Source of the DNA: Oscillospiraceae bacterium
GTDB taxonomy: Bacteria; Bacillota; Clostridia; Oscillospirales; Acutalibacteraceae
DNA length: 64,000 bases
Assembly: GCA_015066365.1 (NCBI GenBank)
Contig: SVON01000002.1
Location: 62,001-126,000, forward strand
Direction: 5' to 3'
The position numbers were made by a program, and so were the translations under genes. This document shows, one piece after another, positions 24,866 to 35,857 of this stretch. The notes under the pieces are model-generated. The model had not been told where the DNA came from. It was given only the letters and a program-made list of their open reading frames with translations, and did no database searches. The stretch's first letter is position 1, and each line of letters starts with the position of its first letter.

Positions 24866-27313
24866 ATGAGTTTCCAAAACCATTCTGACAAAAACGTTCC
24901 CCTGAACCCCAACAGAAGTGCCCATAAGAAAGCGAGCCAAAAGCCGCGCAAGGAGAAAGCCCCCCGCGAGAAGGCCGAAAAGGTCAAGTCCGGTATGCCT
25001 CTGTGGGTGCGCATCCTCATCATCTGTATGCTGGTGCTGTTCCTGTTTGTGATTTTGGCGGTGACCGCCGCCATCGGCTATTTCAAATTCCTGGAGGCTT
25101 CTTTTGACGCAGAGGAGGCCATCCAAAACGGCGACATTCCCATCCTGGGCAAATTCTCAATGGATACCCGCTCCACCATCTACGTCAAGGACGCCAACGG
25201 CGAATGGGTGCTCCACCGAGAGCTATCCGGCGGTAACGCCATGTGGGTGGATCTGGACGAGATACCCAAGTATATGAAGGACGCCGTGGTCGCCATCGAG
25301 GACGAGCGTTTCTACGAACACGAGGGCGTGGACTGGAAGCGTACCACCGGTGCGATGATCAACCTGGTGCTCAACCGCACCTTTAAGCTGGGCTCCACCG
25401 AATACGGCGGCTCCACCATCACCCAGCAGCTCATCAAGGTGACCACCCAGAACAACGACCACAGCGTCTCCCGTAAGCTCAACGAGATCCTGGCCGCCTC
25501 GGCTATGGAGTCCCAAGTGTATTCCAAAGACCAGATTCTGGAGGGCTATCTCAACAACGTGCCGCTCACCGGCGATCTGGTGGGCGTGGGCATCGGTGCC
25601 CGCTCCTATTTCGATAAAGACCTGCAAGACCTGACCCTGGCGGAATGCGCGGTGCTGGCCAGCATCACCAACAACCCCAGCGTTTACGACCCCTTTGAGC
25701 ACCCGGAAAACGTCCGTCAGCGCCAACAGCTGGTGCTGGCCAAGATGTACGAGTGCAACTTTATTAACAAGGATGAATACCTCAACGCGCTGAACCAGGA
25801 GCTGGTGTATCAACACAGCTCCGCCAAGGTAGAGGTGATGGACTACTACGACGACCTGGTGGTAGAGGACGTCATCAACGCGCTCATCACCCGCAAGGGG
25901 ATGAGCAAATCCGAGGCCACCAATATGGTGTATTACGGCGGTCTGACCATCTACTCGGCCGAGGACGTTGACCTGCAGGCAGACGTAGAGGCGATCTTCG
26001 CCGACGAGGATAACTATCCCGACCACATCAAGGGGGACGAGGAAGATCCCCAGGCCTGCTTCTTTGCCACCGACTATACCGGTCGGGTGATGGTCACCAT
26101 CGGTGGCCGGGGCGAAAAGACCGAGAACCGCGTGCTCAACCGGTCCACCCAGTCCAAGCGTTCTCCCGGCTCCTCTATGAAGCCGATCGCCTCTTACGGC
26201 CCCGCCATCGCAGACAACAAGGTACACTATTCCTCGATGGTGAAGGACGCCCCCATCAAGCTGCCTAACGGTAAAAAGTGGCCCTACAACTACGACCGCA
26301 GGTACTCCAATAAAGATACCCTGCTGGGTGTGGCGCTGCAGAAATCTCTCAACACCGTGGCAGCCCGCCTGATCAACGAAAAGCAGTATCTGAACGGTCC
26401 CCAGCGCAGTTACGAATACCTTACGAAAGAGTTTGGTCTGACCACTCTGGTCGAACGCGAGCAACGCGGCGACCAGGTATTCTCGGATATCGACCTATCT
26501 CCCCTGGCGTTGGGTGCGTTGACCGACGGTGTCACGGCCCGAGAAATGACCACCGCCTACGGTGTGTTTGGCAGCGGCGGTTACCGCAACGAGCCCTATA
26601 CCTTCTATAAGATCACCCAGGGTGTGGGTGACGATGCCGTAACGGTGCTCACCGGCGGTCAGAACTCCACCCCGGCGGAAAAAATGGACGCCCAGTCCTC
26701 CTACGTAATGGTCAGCCTGATGCGCCGCGTCATTGAGCAGGGCACCGGTTGGAACGGCGTGGGTCAGAACTGGAAGGGCTGGCAGGTATACGGTAAGACC
26801 GGTACCTCCGACAACCAGCAGGACGTGTATTTTGCCGGCGGCACCGCCTATTACTGTGCCTCCTCCTGGTTTGGCTACGACAACAACCAACGCCTGGCCA
26901 GCTCCCAGACCGGCTATGCCAAGAGCCTGTGGAACCTGGCGATGAAACGCCTGCACCAGGGGCTGAAAGCCAAAGACTTTGAGAAGCCGGAGGGCGTAGA
27001 GGTGCTGAAGTACTGCACCGCCACCGGTAAACTGGCTACCTCCAGCTGTAAAAAGACCGACAAGGGTGTCTACAAGAGTGACTTCAAGCCGGGCACGTGT
27101 GACAAGTGCGGTAAATCCACCGGCACCACCCCCTCCACCGGCACCACCCCCTCTACCGGCAGTACCACCGCCTCCAGCACGACGGACAGCACCGTCTCCT
27201 CCGGTACCGCCGGGTCTACCAGCGCCTCCGGCGCTTCCGGCAGCGAAGCCGGCACCACCGGCACCACCGCACTGCCTCCGGCTCCTGCGGCGGTCAATGA
27301 GGACGAAAACTAA
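24866..27313 (+). CDS. class A penicillin-binding protein (transglycosylase/transpeptidase) with Ser/Thr-rich tail
   Basis: EDERFYEHEGVDWKRTTGA, STITQQLIK, SPGSSMKP (SxxK), KTGTSDN. Confidence 0.92.
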   Translation: MSFQNHSDKNVPLNPNRSAHKKASQKPRKEKAPREKAEKVKSGMPLWVRILIICMLVLFLFVILAVTAAIGYFKFLEASFDAEEAIQNGDIPILGKFSMDTRSTIYVKDANGEWVLHRELSGGNAMWVDLDEIPKYMKDAVVAIEDERFYEHEGVDWKRTTGAMINLVLNRTFKLGSTEYGGSTITQQLIKVTTQNNDHSVSRKLNEILAASAMESQVYSKDQILEGYLNNVPLTGDLVGVGIGARSYFDKDLQDLTLAECAVLASITNNPSVYDPFEHPENVRQRQQLVLAKMYECNFINKDEYLNALNQELVYQHSSAKVEVMDYYDDLVVEDVINALITRKGMSKSEATNMVYYGGLTIYSAEDVDLQADVEAIFADEDNYPDHIKGDEEDPQACFFATDYTGRVMVTIGGRGEKTENRVLNRSTQSKRSPGSSMKPIASYGPAIADNKVHYSSMVKDAPIKLPNGKKWPYNYDRRYSNKDTLLGVALQKSLNTVAARLINEKQYLNGPQRSYEYLTKEFGLTTLVEREQRGDQVFSDIDLSPLALGALTDGVTAREMTTAYGVFGSGGYRNEPYTFYKITQGVGDDAVTVLTGGQNSTPAEKMDAQSSYVMVSLMRRVIEQGTGWNGVGQNWKGWQVYGKTGTSDNQQDVYFAGGTAYYCASSWFGYDNNQRLASSQTGYAKSLWNLAMKRLHQGLKAKDFEKPEGVEVLKYCTATGKLATSSCKKTDKGVYKSDFKPGTCDKCGKSTGTTPSTGTTPSTGSTTASSTTDSTVSSGTAGSTSASGASGSEAGTTGTTALPPAPAAVNEDEN

Positions 27314-27341
27314 ACGACCCAAACAGAAAAGGAACACCATT

Positions 27342-28574
27342 ATGATTTCTATTGCTATTCTAGGCCACGGTGTGGTGGGATCCGGCGTTGCCGAGGTGCT
27401 GCTGCACAACGAAAAGGGCATCACCGCCAAGGCCGGTGACAAGATCCGGGTCACCCGGATCTTGGATCTGCGCTCCTTCCCCGATCTGCCCTATGCCGAT
27501 CTTTTTACCACCAACTTTGACGACATCCTGAACGATCCGGACATCCGCATCGTGGTGGAGACCATGGGCGGTCTGCACCCGGCCTACGACTTTGTCAAAG
27601 CCAGCCTGCTGGCCGGCAAGAGCGTGGTCACCTCCAACAAGGAGCTGGTGGCCGCCAAGGGCGATGAGCTGCTGGCCATCGCCAAAGAGAACAACCTGAA
27701 CTTTCTCTTCGAGGCCAGCGTGGGCGGCGGTATCCCGATCCTCCGTCCCATGGATCAGTGTCTGGCCGCCAACGAGGTGTTTGAGGTGGCGGGTATCCTC
27801 AACGGTACCACCAACTTTATGCTGACCAAGATGATCCGGGAGGGAATGTCCTTTGACGGTGCCCTGGCTCTGGCTCAGAAGCTGGGCTACGCCGAGCGGG
27901 ACCCCTCTGCTGACGTAGAGGGGCACGATGCCTGCCGTAAGATCTGCATTCTGGCCTCTCTGGCCTTCGGCAAACACGTGTTGCCGGAGGAGGTACATAC
28001 CGAGGGCATCACCAACCTCACCGAGCAGGACGTGGCCTATGCCGCCGCCTGCGGCGGTGTCATCAAGCTGGTGGGACGCGCCACCCGCACCGAGGACGGA
28101 CACCTGTTCTGCTACGTGGCCCCCATGATCCTGCCGAGGGACAACCTGCTGGCGGATGTGAACGACGTATTCAACGCCATTATGGTGCGGGGCGACAGCG
28201 TGGGCGACGTGGTGTTTGTGGGACGCGGCGCCGGCAAGCTGCCCACCGCCAGCGCGGTGGTGGCCGACGTCATCGACGAGGTCAAACACCTGAAGGCCCG
28301 CAAGTACCTGTTCTGGGGTCCGGGCGAAAAGGGACACGTTCGCGACCATCGCCTGGCTCCCACCCGGCTGCTGCTCTGCTTCTCCTGCGAAGAGGATGCC
28401 GGCGCGCTGGTGCAGATCGGCCGAATGTTCGGCGACGTGCGCATGATCAGCATCCCGGACGCCCCGGACAACGAGGTGGCGTTTGTCACCCCCTGTATGC
28501 CGGAGTATCTGCTGGAAGAGAAGATCGCCACCTTTACCGGCATGACCCTCACCCGCCGTCTGCGGATGTACTGA
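27342..28574 (+). CDS. hom: homoserine dehydrogenase
   Basis: IAILGHGVVGSGVAEVL; GILNGTTNFMLTKM; C-terminal ACT region. Confidence 0.93.
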   Translation: MISIAILGHGVVGSGVAEVLLHNEKGITAKAGDKIRVTRILDLRSFPDLPYADLFTTNFDDILNDPDIRIVVETMGGLHPAYDFVKASLLAGKSVVTSNKELVAAKGDELLAIAKENNLNFLFEASVGGGIPILRPMDQCLAANEVFEVAGILNGTTNFMLTKMIREGMSFDGALALAQKLGYAERDPSADVEGHDACRKICILASLAFGKHVLPEEVHTEGITNLTEQDVAYAAACGGVIKLVGRATRTEDGHLFCYVAPMILPRDNLLADVNDVFNAIMVRGDSVGDVVFVGRGAGKLPTASAVVADVIDEVKHLKARKYLFWGPGEKGHVRDHRLAPTRLLLCFSCEEDAGALVQIGRMFGDVRMISIPDAPDNEVAFVTPCMPEYLLEEKIATFTGMTLTRRLRMY

Positions 28575-28637
28575 TTCTGTTTATAATCGGAACACCAATC
28601 CGTTTATTATTTTAATTCACCAAAGGGGTGCAAAACT

Positions 28638-29843
28638 ATGTTAGTCGTACAAAAATTCGGAGGCAGCTCGGTGGCGGATGCCCAGCGCGTGATGCGCGTG
28701 GCCGGCATCATCACCGATACCTACAAACAGGGCAACGACGTGGTGGTGGTGGTATCCGCTCAGGGCGATACCACCGACGACCTGATCGAAAAAGCCCGCG
28801 AGATCAATCCCCGGGCCAGCAAGCGCGAAATGGATATGCTGATGTCCGCCGGTGAGCAGATCTCCATCTCTCTGCTGGCTATGGCCATCGACGCCTTAGG
28901 CGTTCCCGCCATCTCCCTGCTGGGCTGGCAGGCCGGCTTTGAGACCAACTCAAAATACAGCGCCGCCCGCATTAAGCGGGTCAACCCGGAGCGTATCCGG
29001 GCCGAGCTGGATAAGAACCGCATCGTCATCGTGGCCGGCTTCCAGGGGCTCAATCGCTACGACGACATCACCACCCTGGGACGGGGCGGCTCCGACACCA
29101 GTGCGGTGGCCATCGCCGCCGCCATGCGCGCCGATCTGTGCCAGATCTATACCGACGTAGAGGGCGTCTATACCGCCGATCCCCGCAAGATCCCCGGTGC
29201 CCGTAAACTGGACGAGATCACCTATAACGAGATGCTGGAGCTGGCTACCTCCGGCGCCCAGGTGCTGAACAACCGCTCGGTAGAAATGGCCAAAAAATAC
29301 AACGTCGAACTGGAGGTCCTGTCCAGCATTACCCGCGCGGCAGGCACCAAGGTCAAGGAGGTTACCAAAATGGAGAAAATGCTGATTAAAGGTGTTGCAA
29401 AAGACGACAGTGTGGCCCGTGTGGCTCTGGTGGGTGTGCCGGACAACCCCGGTATCGCCTTTAAGGTCTTCTCTCGCGTGGCGAAGGCACACATCTGTGT
29501 AGACAACATTCTGCAGTCCGTAGGTCGCGACGGCACCAAGGACATCGCCTTCACCGTCCCCGCCGCCGATGCGGATGCCGCCGTGGAGTCTCTGCGCGAC
29601 TACTGCGAAATGGTGGGTGCCCAGAACCTGCTGGTGGAGAAGGACGTGGCGAAGATCTCCATCGTGGGCGCCGGTATGGAGACCCACGAGAACGTGGCTG
29701 CCGGTATGTTTGAGGCGCTGGCGGATGCCGGCATCAACATCCAGATGATCTCCTCCAGCGAGATCCGCGTGTCCGTCCTGGTGGATAAGAAGGACGCTGA
29801 CCGGGCCGTGGAGGCGGTACACCGCCATTTCTTCGGCGCGTAA
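28638..29843 (+). CDS. lysC: aspartate kinase
   Basis: LVVQKFGGSSVADAQR; TLGRGGSDTSAVAIAAAM; ACT domains. Confidence 0.95.
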   Translation: MLVVQKFGGSSVADAQRVMRVAGIITDTYKQGNDVVVVVSAQGDTTDDLIEKAREINPRASKREMDMLMSAGEQISISLLAMAIDALGVPAISLLGWQAGFETNSKYSAARIKRVNPERIRAELDKNRIVIVAGFQGLNRYDDITTLGRGGSDTSAVAIAAAMRADLCQIYTDVEGVYTADPRKIPGARKLDEITYNEMLELATSGAQVLNNRSVEMAKKYNVELEVLSSITRAAGTKVKEVTKMEKMLIKGVAKDDSVARVALVGVPDNPGIAFKVFSRVAKAHICVDNILQSVGRDGTKDIAFTVPAADADAAVESLRDYCEMVGAQNLLVEKDVAKISIVGAGMETHENVAAGMFEALADAGINIQMISSSEIRVSVLVDKKDADRAVEAVHRHFFGA

Positions 29844-29849
29844 TTTTTC

Positions 29850-29898
29850 AAAACCCAAAAGCCGGGCAAAGTCTTTGACTTTGCCCGGCTTTTTTTGT
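29850..29898. terminator. intrinsic terminator
   Basis: aagccgggcaaagtctttgactttgcccggctttttttg. Confidence 0.85.
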
Positions 29899-29964
29899 AT
29901 ATTTTGCGCCTTTCTCCGCATAGTAACACCGGATGCCCATAGAAATCAGTAAGGAGTATGAACC

Positions 29965-30930
29965 ATGAAGCGATTTTTCTTAGTTCTTCTGTGCGTGTTT
30001 CTGCTGGCGGGTCTGGTGGCCTGCGGTGAGGAGGAAACCCCCGCCGGAGATGGTGATCGAGCCGACCGAAAGCTTGGGGTGAGTGCGGTGGTCACCACCA
30101 TGATGGACGGAGTACACCGCACCCGGGTCAAGGGGACGGTGGCGGCGGTGGTGCTGGACGCCGACGGCAAGATCCTGGACTGTAAGCTGGACGAGGTAAC
30201 CTTCACCGCCACCCTACAGGAGGGGGTACACACCCCGGTGGCAGACCTGTCCACCAAGGAGGAGTTGGGTGACCTGTACCGCCCCACCGAGGAGGACCTG
30301 GGCGGCGAGGAAGGCTCCACCGCCCCCTGGCACGAGCAGGCAGAGAAATTCTGCGACTACGTGGAGGGGAAAACCGGAGCCCAGGTGGGGGCGATTGCCG
30401 CCACCGACGGCAGAACCGAGCAGATCCCCGGCTGTGACCTGACGGTCACCGACTTCATCACCGCCGTGGTGGAGGCCGCCAACCGGGCCAAGCCCTTTCC
30501 GGTAGGGCGGGAGGACGATCTGGAGCTGGCGCTCACCGCCTATCACGAGCCAAACAACAACGCCAAAAAGATCAACTATGCCCTGGATCTGGCGGCGGTA
30601 ACGCTGGACGAACAGCACCGCATCACCGGCTGTGTCACCGACCAGGCGGAAATCCGCCTCACCGTCGAGGAGGACGCCTTCACCACCCTGTCCGGTCTGG
30701 TCAAGACCAAGCGGCAGTTGGGGGACGGCTATGGCATGAAGACCGCCTCCCCCATCGGGAAAGAATGGTATCAGCAGGCGGATGCCTTTGATGCCTACGC
30801 CGTGGGGAAAACCGCCCAGGCTCTGGCCGGTCTGTCCCTCAACGAGGGTAAGACCGACGCTGTCTCCGGGTGTACCATCACGGTGAAAGAGATGCTGAAA
30901 AACCTCATCAAAGCCGCCCGTCAGGACTAA
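29965..30930 (+). CDS. lipoprotein with duplicated FMN-binding-like domain
   Basis: lipobox LLAGLVACG; two internal repeats ending IPGCDLTV and VSGCTITV; similar to the 37721-38689 product. Confidence 0.65.
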   Translation: MKRFFLVLLCVFLLAGLVACGEEETPAGDGDRADRKLGVSAVVTTMMDGVHRTRVKGTVAAVVLDADGKILDCKLDEVTFTATLQEGVHTPVADLSTKEELGDLYRPTEEDLGGEEGSTAPWHEQAEKFCDYVEGKTGAQVGAIAATDGRTEQIPGCDLTVTDFITAVVEAANRAKPFPVGREDDLELALTAYHEPNNNAKKINYALDLAAVTLDEQHRITGCVTDQAEIRLTVEEDAFTTLSGLVKTKRQLGDGYGMKTASPIGKEWYQQADAFDAYAVGKTAQALAGLSLNEGKTDAVSGCTITVKEMLKNLIKAARQD

Positions 30931-31115
30931 CCCTGTCCAACACCGTCCCGCTACCATAAGCCAGCGGGACGGTGTTCCATTTTATCCCACGGGAAAGATT
31001 GTTAAAACTTGAACGATGGTTGACACCCGCCACCATATAAGGTAGTATATATAATGAAGTATTTTGCGCTTAGCATATTTCTTGTTTGGCAAAATAATAA
31101 GTTAAAGAAAGGTGA

Positions 31116-32441
31116 ATGAGCATGGCATTTTCCCTTCATGGGGTTCACGTACCCCACAGAAAACATACACGACACGTTCCGGTGCTGCGTATGGAGCTCC
31201 CCGACCGGGTGATCCTCCCGATGGCGCAGCACATCGGCAAGCCTGCCACCCCCATCGTCAAGGTGGGCGACCAGGTCAAGGTGGGCCAAAAGATCGGCGA
31301 GATGAGCGGGTATATCTCCTCCCCCATCCACGCCAGCGTCTCCGGCAAGGTGAGCAAGATCATCGACCACCGGCAACACGACGGTTCCACCGTTCCGGCG
31401 GTGGTGATCGACTCCGACGGGTTGATGACGGTGGATGAGTCCATCGCCCCGCCCGTGGTGAACAACCGCGAGGACCTGATTGCCGCCATCAAAGAAGCGG
31501 GCATCGTGGGTCTGGGCGGCGCCGGCTTCCCCACCTACGTAAAATTCGACGTGGACCCGGAGCGCATCGACTACCTTATCCTCAACGGCGCCGAGTGCGA
31601 GCCCTACGTCACCAGCGACACCATCACCATGATCAGCCGCGGCGACGATATGGCCACCGCCCTCAAGGCGTTGGCACAGCATCTGGGCATCCGCAAGGCC
31701 ATCATCGGCATCGAGAACAACAAGCCCACCGCCATCTCCAAGATGAGAGAGTTGGCCGCCTCCCTGACCGACTGCGACCTGCAGGTGAAACCCCTGCCCT
31801 CCGTCTATCCCCAGGGTGGCGAAAAGGTGCTGATCTATCACACCACCGGTCGGACGGTACCGATGGGCAAATTGCCCATCGACGTGGGCTGTGTGGTGGT
31901 AAACGTCACCACCCTGGCCGCCATCGGCGCCTATCTCACCACCGGTATGCCGCTGGTGGAGAAGTGCGTCACCGTAGACGGCGGCTGCGTGACCAAGCCC
32001 CAGAACGTCATCGTTCCGGTGGGCACCCCCCTCTCCAATCTGTTTGAGGCCAGCGGCGGTCTGAAGCACGAGGCAGAAAAACTCATCTACGGCGGCCCCA
32101 TGATGGGCATCACCGTCCCGGACGCCTCGGTGCCGGTGCTCAAGAGCACCAACGCCATTATGGCACTGACCCGCAAAGAGGCTAAGCTGCCCAAGACCAC
32201 CGCCTGCATCCGGTGCGGGGCCTGCACCAACAGCTGTCCCTTTGGTCTGGCTCCCGCCGCCATCTCCAAGGCTTACGACAACCGGGACGCCGCCCAGCTG
32301 GAGGCGTTGGCGGTGAACGCCTGTATGGAATGCGGTTGCTGCAGTTTCGTCTGCCCCGCCAACCGCCCCCTGGTCCAGAAGAATAAGCTGGGCAAGGTGC
32401 TGCTGCGGGAAGAGAAAGCAAAGGAGGCAAAGAAAAAATGA
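31116..32441 (+). CDS. rnfC: Rnf electron transport complex subunit C
   Basis: GGAGFPTYVK; two CxxCxxCxxxC clusters (CIRCGACTNSCP, CMECGCCSFVCP). Confidence 0.95.
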   Translation: MSMAFSLHGVHVPHRKHTRHVPVLRMELPDRVILPMAQHIGKPATPIVKVGDQVKVGQKIGEMSGYISSPIHASVSGKVSKIIDHRQHDGSTVPAVVIDSDGLMTVDESIAPPVVNNREDLIAAIKEAGIVGLGGAGFPTYVKFDVDPERIDYLILNGAECEPYVTSDTITMISRGDDMATALKALAQHLGIRKAIIGIENNKPTAISKMRELAASLTDCDLQVKPLPSVYPQGGEKVLIYHTTGRTVPMGKLPIDVGCVVVNVTTLAAIGAYLTTGMPLVEKCVTVDGGCVTKPQNVIVPVGTPLSNLFEASGGLKHEAEKLIYGGPMMGITVPDASVPVLKSTNAIMALTRKEAKLPKTTACIRCGACTNSCPFGLAPAAISKAYDNRDAAQLEALAVNACMECGCCSFVCPANRPLVQKNKLGKVLLREEKAKEAKKK

Positions 32442-33376
32442 GCAAGCTGCATAAAATTGCCGTTTCGCCCCATATTCACAGCGGTCAGTCCACCTCCGGT
32501 ATTATGCGGGACGTGCTGATTGCCCTGCTGCCTGCCACCGTGGCCGGCGTGGTGCTGTTCGGTGCCCGAGCCGCTCTGGTGCTGGCGGTGTGCGTCGCCG
32601 CCTGCGTGGGCTTTGAGGCTCTGTTTAATTGGATAGCTAAAAAAGACCAGACGGTGGGAGATCTGTCCGCCGCCGTCACCGGCCTGCTGTTGGGTCTCAA
32701 CCTGCCGGTCAATATCCCGCTGTGGCAATGCGTGATCGGCTCCCTCTTCGCCATCGTGGTGGTGAAGTGCCTGTTTGGCGGTATCGGTTGCAACCTGGTC
32801 AACCCCGCCATCACCGCCCGTGTGTTTATGCTGGTGGCCTTTGACACCACCATGTCCGGTGTCGCCAACTATCCCACCCCTGCCGGGGTGGACGCCATCG
32901 CCGGTGCCACCCCTCTGGCGGATAAGGCGCCGGTACGCCCCCTGCTGGACCTGCTGTTCGGCAAGCACGGCGGCTGTATCGGTGAGGTGTGCGCGCTGGC
33001 TCTGCTGGCCGGCGGCGTATATCTGGTGGCCCGCCGGGTGATCACCTGGCAGGTGCCGGTGACCTTTGTGGGTACCGTCTTTGTCTTCTCTCTGCTGATG
33101 GAGGGCTTTGACCCTGTTGCCGCCACCGCCGCCATTCTGTCCGGCGGTCTGCTCATCGGTGCCATCTTTATGGCCACCGACTACGTCACCTCTCCCCCCA
33201 CCCCCTGGGGCAAGGTGGTCTTCGGCATCGGGTGCGGTGCCATCACCTGCCTGATCCGGTATTTTGGCTCTCTCCCCGAGGGCGTATCCTATGCCATCCT
33301 GTTTATGAACATCCTGAACCCCTATATTGGCAAGTGGACCAAACATAAGGTGTTTGGTACGGGAGGTGCTCATTGA
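32438..33376 (+). CDS. rnfD: Rnf complex subunit D
   Basis: multi-TM; position between rnfC and rnfG; ATDYVTSP. Confidence 0.93.
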   Translation: MSKLHKIAVSPHIHSGQSTSGIMRDVLIALLPATVAGVVLFGARAALVLAVCVAACVGFEALFNWIAKKDQTVGDLSAAVTGLLLGLNLPVNIPLWQCVIGSLFAIVVVKCLFGGIGCNLVNPAITARVFMLVAFDTTMSGVANYPTPAGVDAIAGATPLADKAPVRPLLDLLFGKHGGCIGEVCALALLAGGVYLVARRVITWQVPVTFVGTVFVFSLLMEGFDPVAATAAILSGGLLIGAIFMATDYVTSPPTPWGKVVFGIGCGAITCLIRYFGSLPEGVSYAILFMNILNPYIGKWTKHKVFGTGGAH

Positions 33377-34557
33377 TGAAAAAGCATATCAAAAGCGTGA
33401 TATCCCTGGTGGTGATCGTGGCGGCTATGAGCCTGCTGCTGGCGGTGACCAACTCCATCACCAAGCCCATCATCGACGCCAACAAAGCAGCCGCCGGTAA
33501 CGCGGCGCTGCAAGCGGCTCTGCCGGACAGCACCGGCTTTGAAGAGGTAAAGATGGAAGGCCACGACCTGCCCAAGACGGTGCAGAAGGTGTATCGCGAA
33601 ACCTCCGGCAAAGGGTTCGTGGTAGAACTGCAAACCTCCGGTAACTACGCCGCCTTTACCATCACCTGCGGTATTGCAGACGGCAAGATCGTCAGCGCCA
33701 ACTATACCGAAACCAACGCTACCTATGAAACCGCAAAAACCTATTATAAGAACTTTATCGGCAAGGACCTGGCGGGGGTGGACGGCGTGGACGTGATCGC
33801 CGGCACCACCAACGCCACCACCGCCTATAAACAGGCCATGAAGGACGCCCTCAACGCCGTCACCATCCTCAGCGGCGGCACCGCCGACACCCGCACCGAA
33901 GAGGAGATCTTTGCGGATAATCTGAAGGCGGCTCTGCCGGAGGCCGACGCGCTCCACCGTTGGGTCGCTCTGAAAAAGGACTCCGCTGTCACCGCCTTTG
34001 ACCAGGTCTATCGGGCCGAGAACGGCGCCGGCGTGGTGTGTGTCCTCGATAAGACGTTTATCGGCGTGGACAACACCGGCAAGGTGCTCACCGAGGGCGT
34101 GCCCGCCAACCTGTCCGAAAAGGCGGTCAGCATCGCCAACGAGGTGATCCAAGCCAAGCTGACCAAGGTGGACTACACCGACAAGAACAAGATCCTCCAG
34201 GCAGCCTATCGAGCTGCAGACGGCACCTACGTGTTCTATCTGGATGCTCACGGCTACGGATGGTACGACGACAACCACGGTTACGGCGAGCAGCGGTTTG
34301 AGCCCATCGAGATGTGCGTATCCATCGCCGCCGACGGCACCATTGTGGACTGCCTGACCATCGCCCATAAGGAGACCGGCGGCTACGGTGCCGTGGCCGG
34401 TACCAAAGAATATTACAGCCAGTACAAGGGCAAGACCGAGGCCAACTACCAAGAGGTGGACGCCATCGCCGGTGCCACCTATACCACCGACGGCTATCGG
34501 GAGGCCATTCAAGTCTGCTTTGACACCATCAAAGTTCTGGAAGGAGGTGCCCAATAA
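33376..34557 (+). CDS. rnfG: Rnf complex subunit G (FMN-binding)
   Basis: DAIAGATYTTDGYREAI flavinylation motif near C-terminus. Confidence 0.92.
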   Translation: MKKHIKSVISLVVIVAAMSLLLAVTNSITKPIIDANKAAAGNAALQAALPDSTGFEEVKMEGHDLPKTVQKVYRETSGKGFVVELQTSGNYAAFTITCGIADGKIVSANYTETNATYETAKTYYKNFIGKDLAGVDGVDVIAGTTNATTAYKQAMKDALNAVTILSGGTADTRTEEEIFADNLKAALPEADALHRWVALKKDSAVTAFDQVYRAENGAGVVCVLDKTFIGVDNTGKVLTEGVPANLSEKAVSIANEVIQAKLTKVDYTDKNKILQAAYRAADGTYVFYLDAHGYGWYDDNHGYGEQRFEPIEMCVSIAADGTIVDCLTIAHKETGGYGAVAGTKEYYSQYKGKTEANYQEVDAIAGATYTTDGYREAIQVCFDTIKVLEGGAQ

Positions 34558-35246
34558 TGAACCAAAACAGTAACGCCGCCACCCTGTGGCGTGGCATTCT
34601 AAAAGAGAACCCGGTGCTGGTGCTCATCCTGGGCACCTGCCCCACCCTGGCCACCACCAAGACGGTGGACGGTGCCTTTGGTATGGGTATCGCCGCGATG
34701 GTGGTGCTCATCTGCTCCAACGTGTTTATCTCTCTTTTGCGCCGGTTTATCCCTGAGACGGTGCGCATCCCCTGCTATATCGTCATCATCGCCGGCTTCG
34801 TGACCATCGTTAAGCTGTTTATGCAGGCGTATCTGCCGGATCTGCACAAAGAGCTGGGCGTGTTCCTGGATCTGATTACCGTTAACTGCATCATCCTGGG
34901 TCGGGCCGAGATGTTCGCCAGCAAAAACCCGGTGGTGAAATCCGCTCTGGACGGCGTGGGTATGGGCATCGGCTTCACCCTGGCGTTGCTGGCTATGTCC
35001 CTGGTGCGGGAGGTGCTGGGTGCCGGCACCTTTGCCGGTAATCCCGTCCCCTTCCTGCAGGACTACCACGTTAAGTTCCTGCAAGAGGCTCCCGGCGGTC
35101 TGCTGGTCTACGGTCTGCTGATCGCCCTGGTGTACGTCATCACCAAGGGCAGAGCCCCCGGCAAGAAGAGCTTTGACTGCGCCGGCTGTCCCAACGCCGC
35201 CACCTGCCACACCGGCTCCTGCCAAGAGAAAGGAGCGGATGCGTAA
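34557..35246 (+). CDS. rnfE: Rnf complex subunit E
   Basis: ENPVLVLILGTCPTLATT; multi-TM. Confidence 0.93.
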   Translation: MNQNSNAATLWRGILKENPVLVLILGTCPTLATTKTVDGAFGMGIAAMVVLICSNVFISLLRRFIPETVRIPCYIVIIAGFVTIVKLFMQAYLPDLHKELGVFLDLITVNCIILGRAEMFASKNPVVKSALDGVGMGIGFTLALLAMSLVREVLGAGTFAGNPVPFLQDYHVKFLQEAPGGLLVYGLLIALVYVITKGRAPGKKSFDCAGCPNAATCHTGSCQEKGADA

Positions 35247-35842
35247 TGGATATGAAGAATTTTGCCTTTATTCTGTTTAGTGCCATCCTGGCCAACAACT
35301 ACGTGCTCAAGCAGTTTTTGGGCATCTGCCCCTTCCTGGGCGTATCCAAAAAGCTGGATCAGGCCACCGGTATGAGCATCGCGGTCACCGCCGTGATCCT
35401 GCTGGCCACCGCGGTGACCTGGCCCATCCAGCACCTGATTCTCAACCCCCTGAATATGGGGTATATGCAGAACGTTTCCTTTATTCTGGTTATCGCCTCG
35501 CTGGTGCAGATGCTGGAAATGCTGCTCAAGAAATTCTCCCCCTCCCTGCATAAGGGACTGGGTGTGTATCTGCCCCTGATCACCACCAACTGCGCGGTGC
35601 TGGGCGTGACCACCATCAACATTGAGAAAGAGTACACCTATCTGGAATCTCTGGTGAACGCATTGGGTGCCGGTCTGGGCTTCCTGCTGGCGATGGTGCT
35701 GTTCTCCGGTCTGCGCTCCCGCATCGACGAGTGCAACATTCCCAAGCCGTTCCGCGGCCTGCCGGTGACCCTGATCGCCGCCTCCTTTGTGTCGTTGGCG
35801 TTTATCGGGTTCGGTGGCGTTGTGGAAAGCATCTTTACGTAA
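35246..35842 (+). CDS. rnfA: Rnf complex subunit A
   Basis: NNYVLKQFLGICPFLGVS. Confidence 0.94.
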   Translation: MDMKNFAFILFSAILANNYVLKQFLGICPFLGVSKKLDQATGMSIAVTAVILLATAVTWPIQHLILNPLNMGYMQNVSFILVIASLVQMLEMLLKKFSPSLHKGLGVYLPLITTNCAVLGVTTINIEKEYTYLESLVNALGAGLGFLLAMVLFSGLRSRIDECNIPKPFRGLPVTLIAASFVSLAFIGFGGVVESIFT

Positions 35843-35857
35843 AGGAGGGTGCCGATT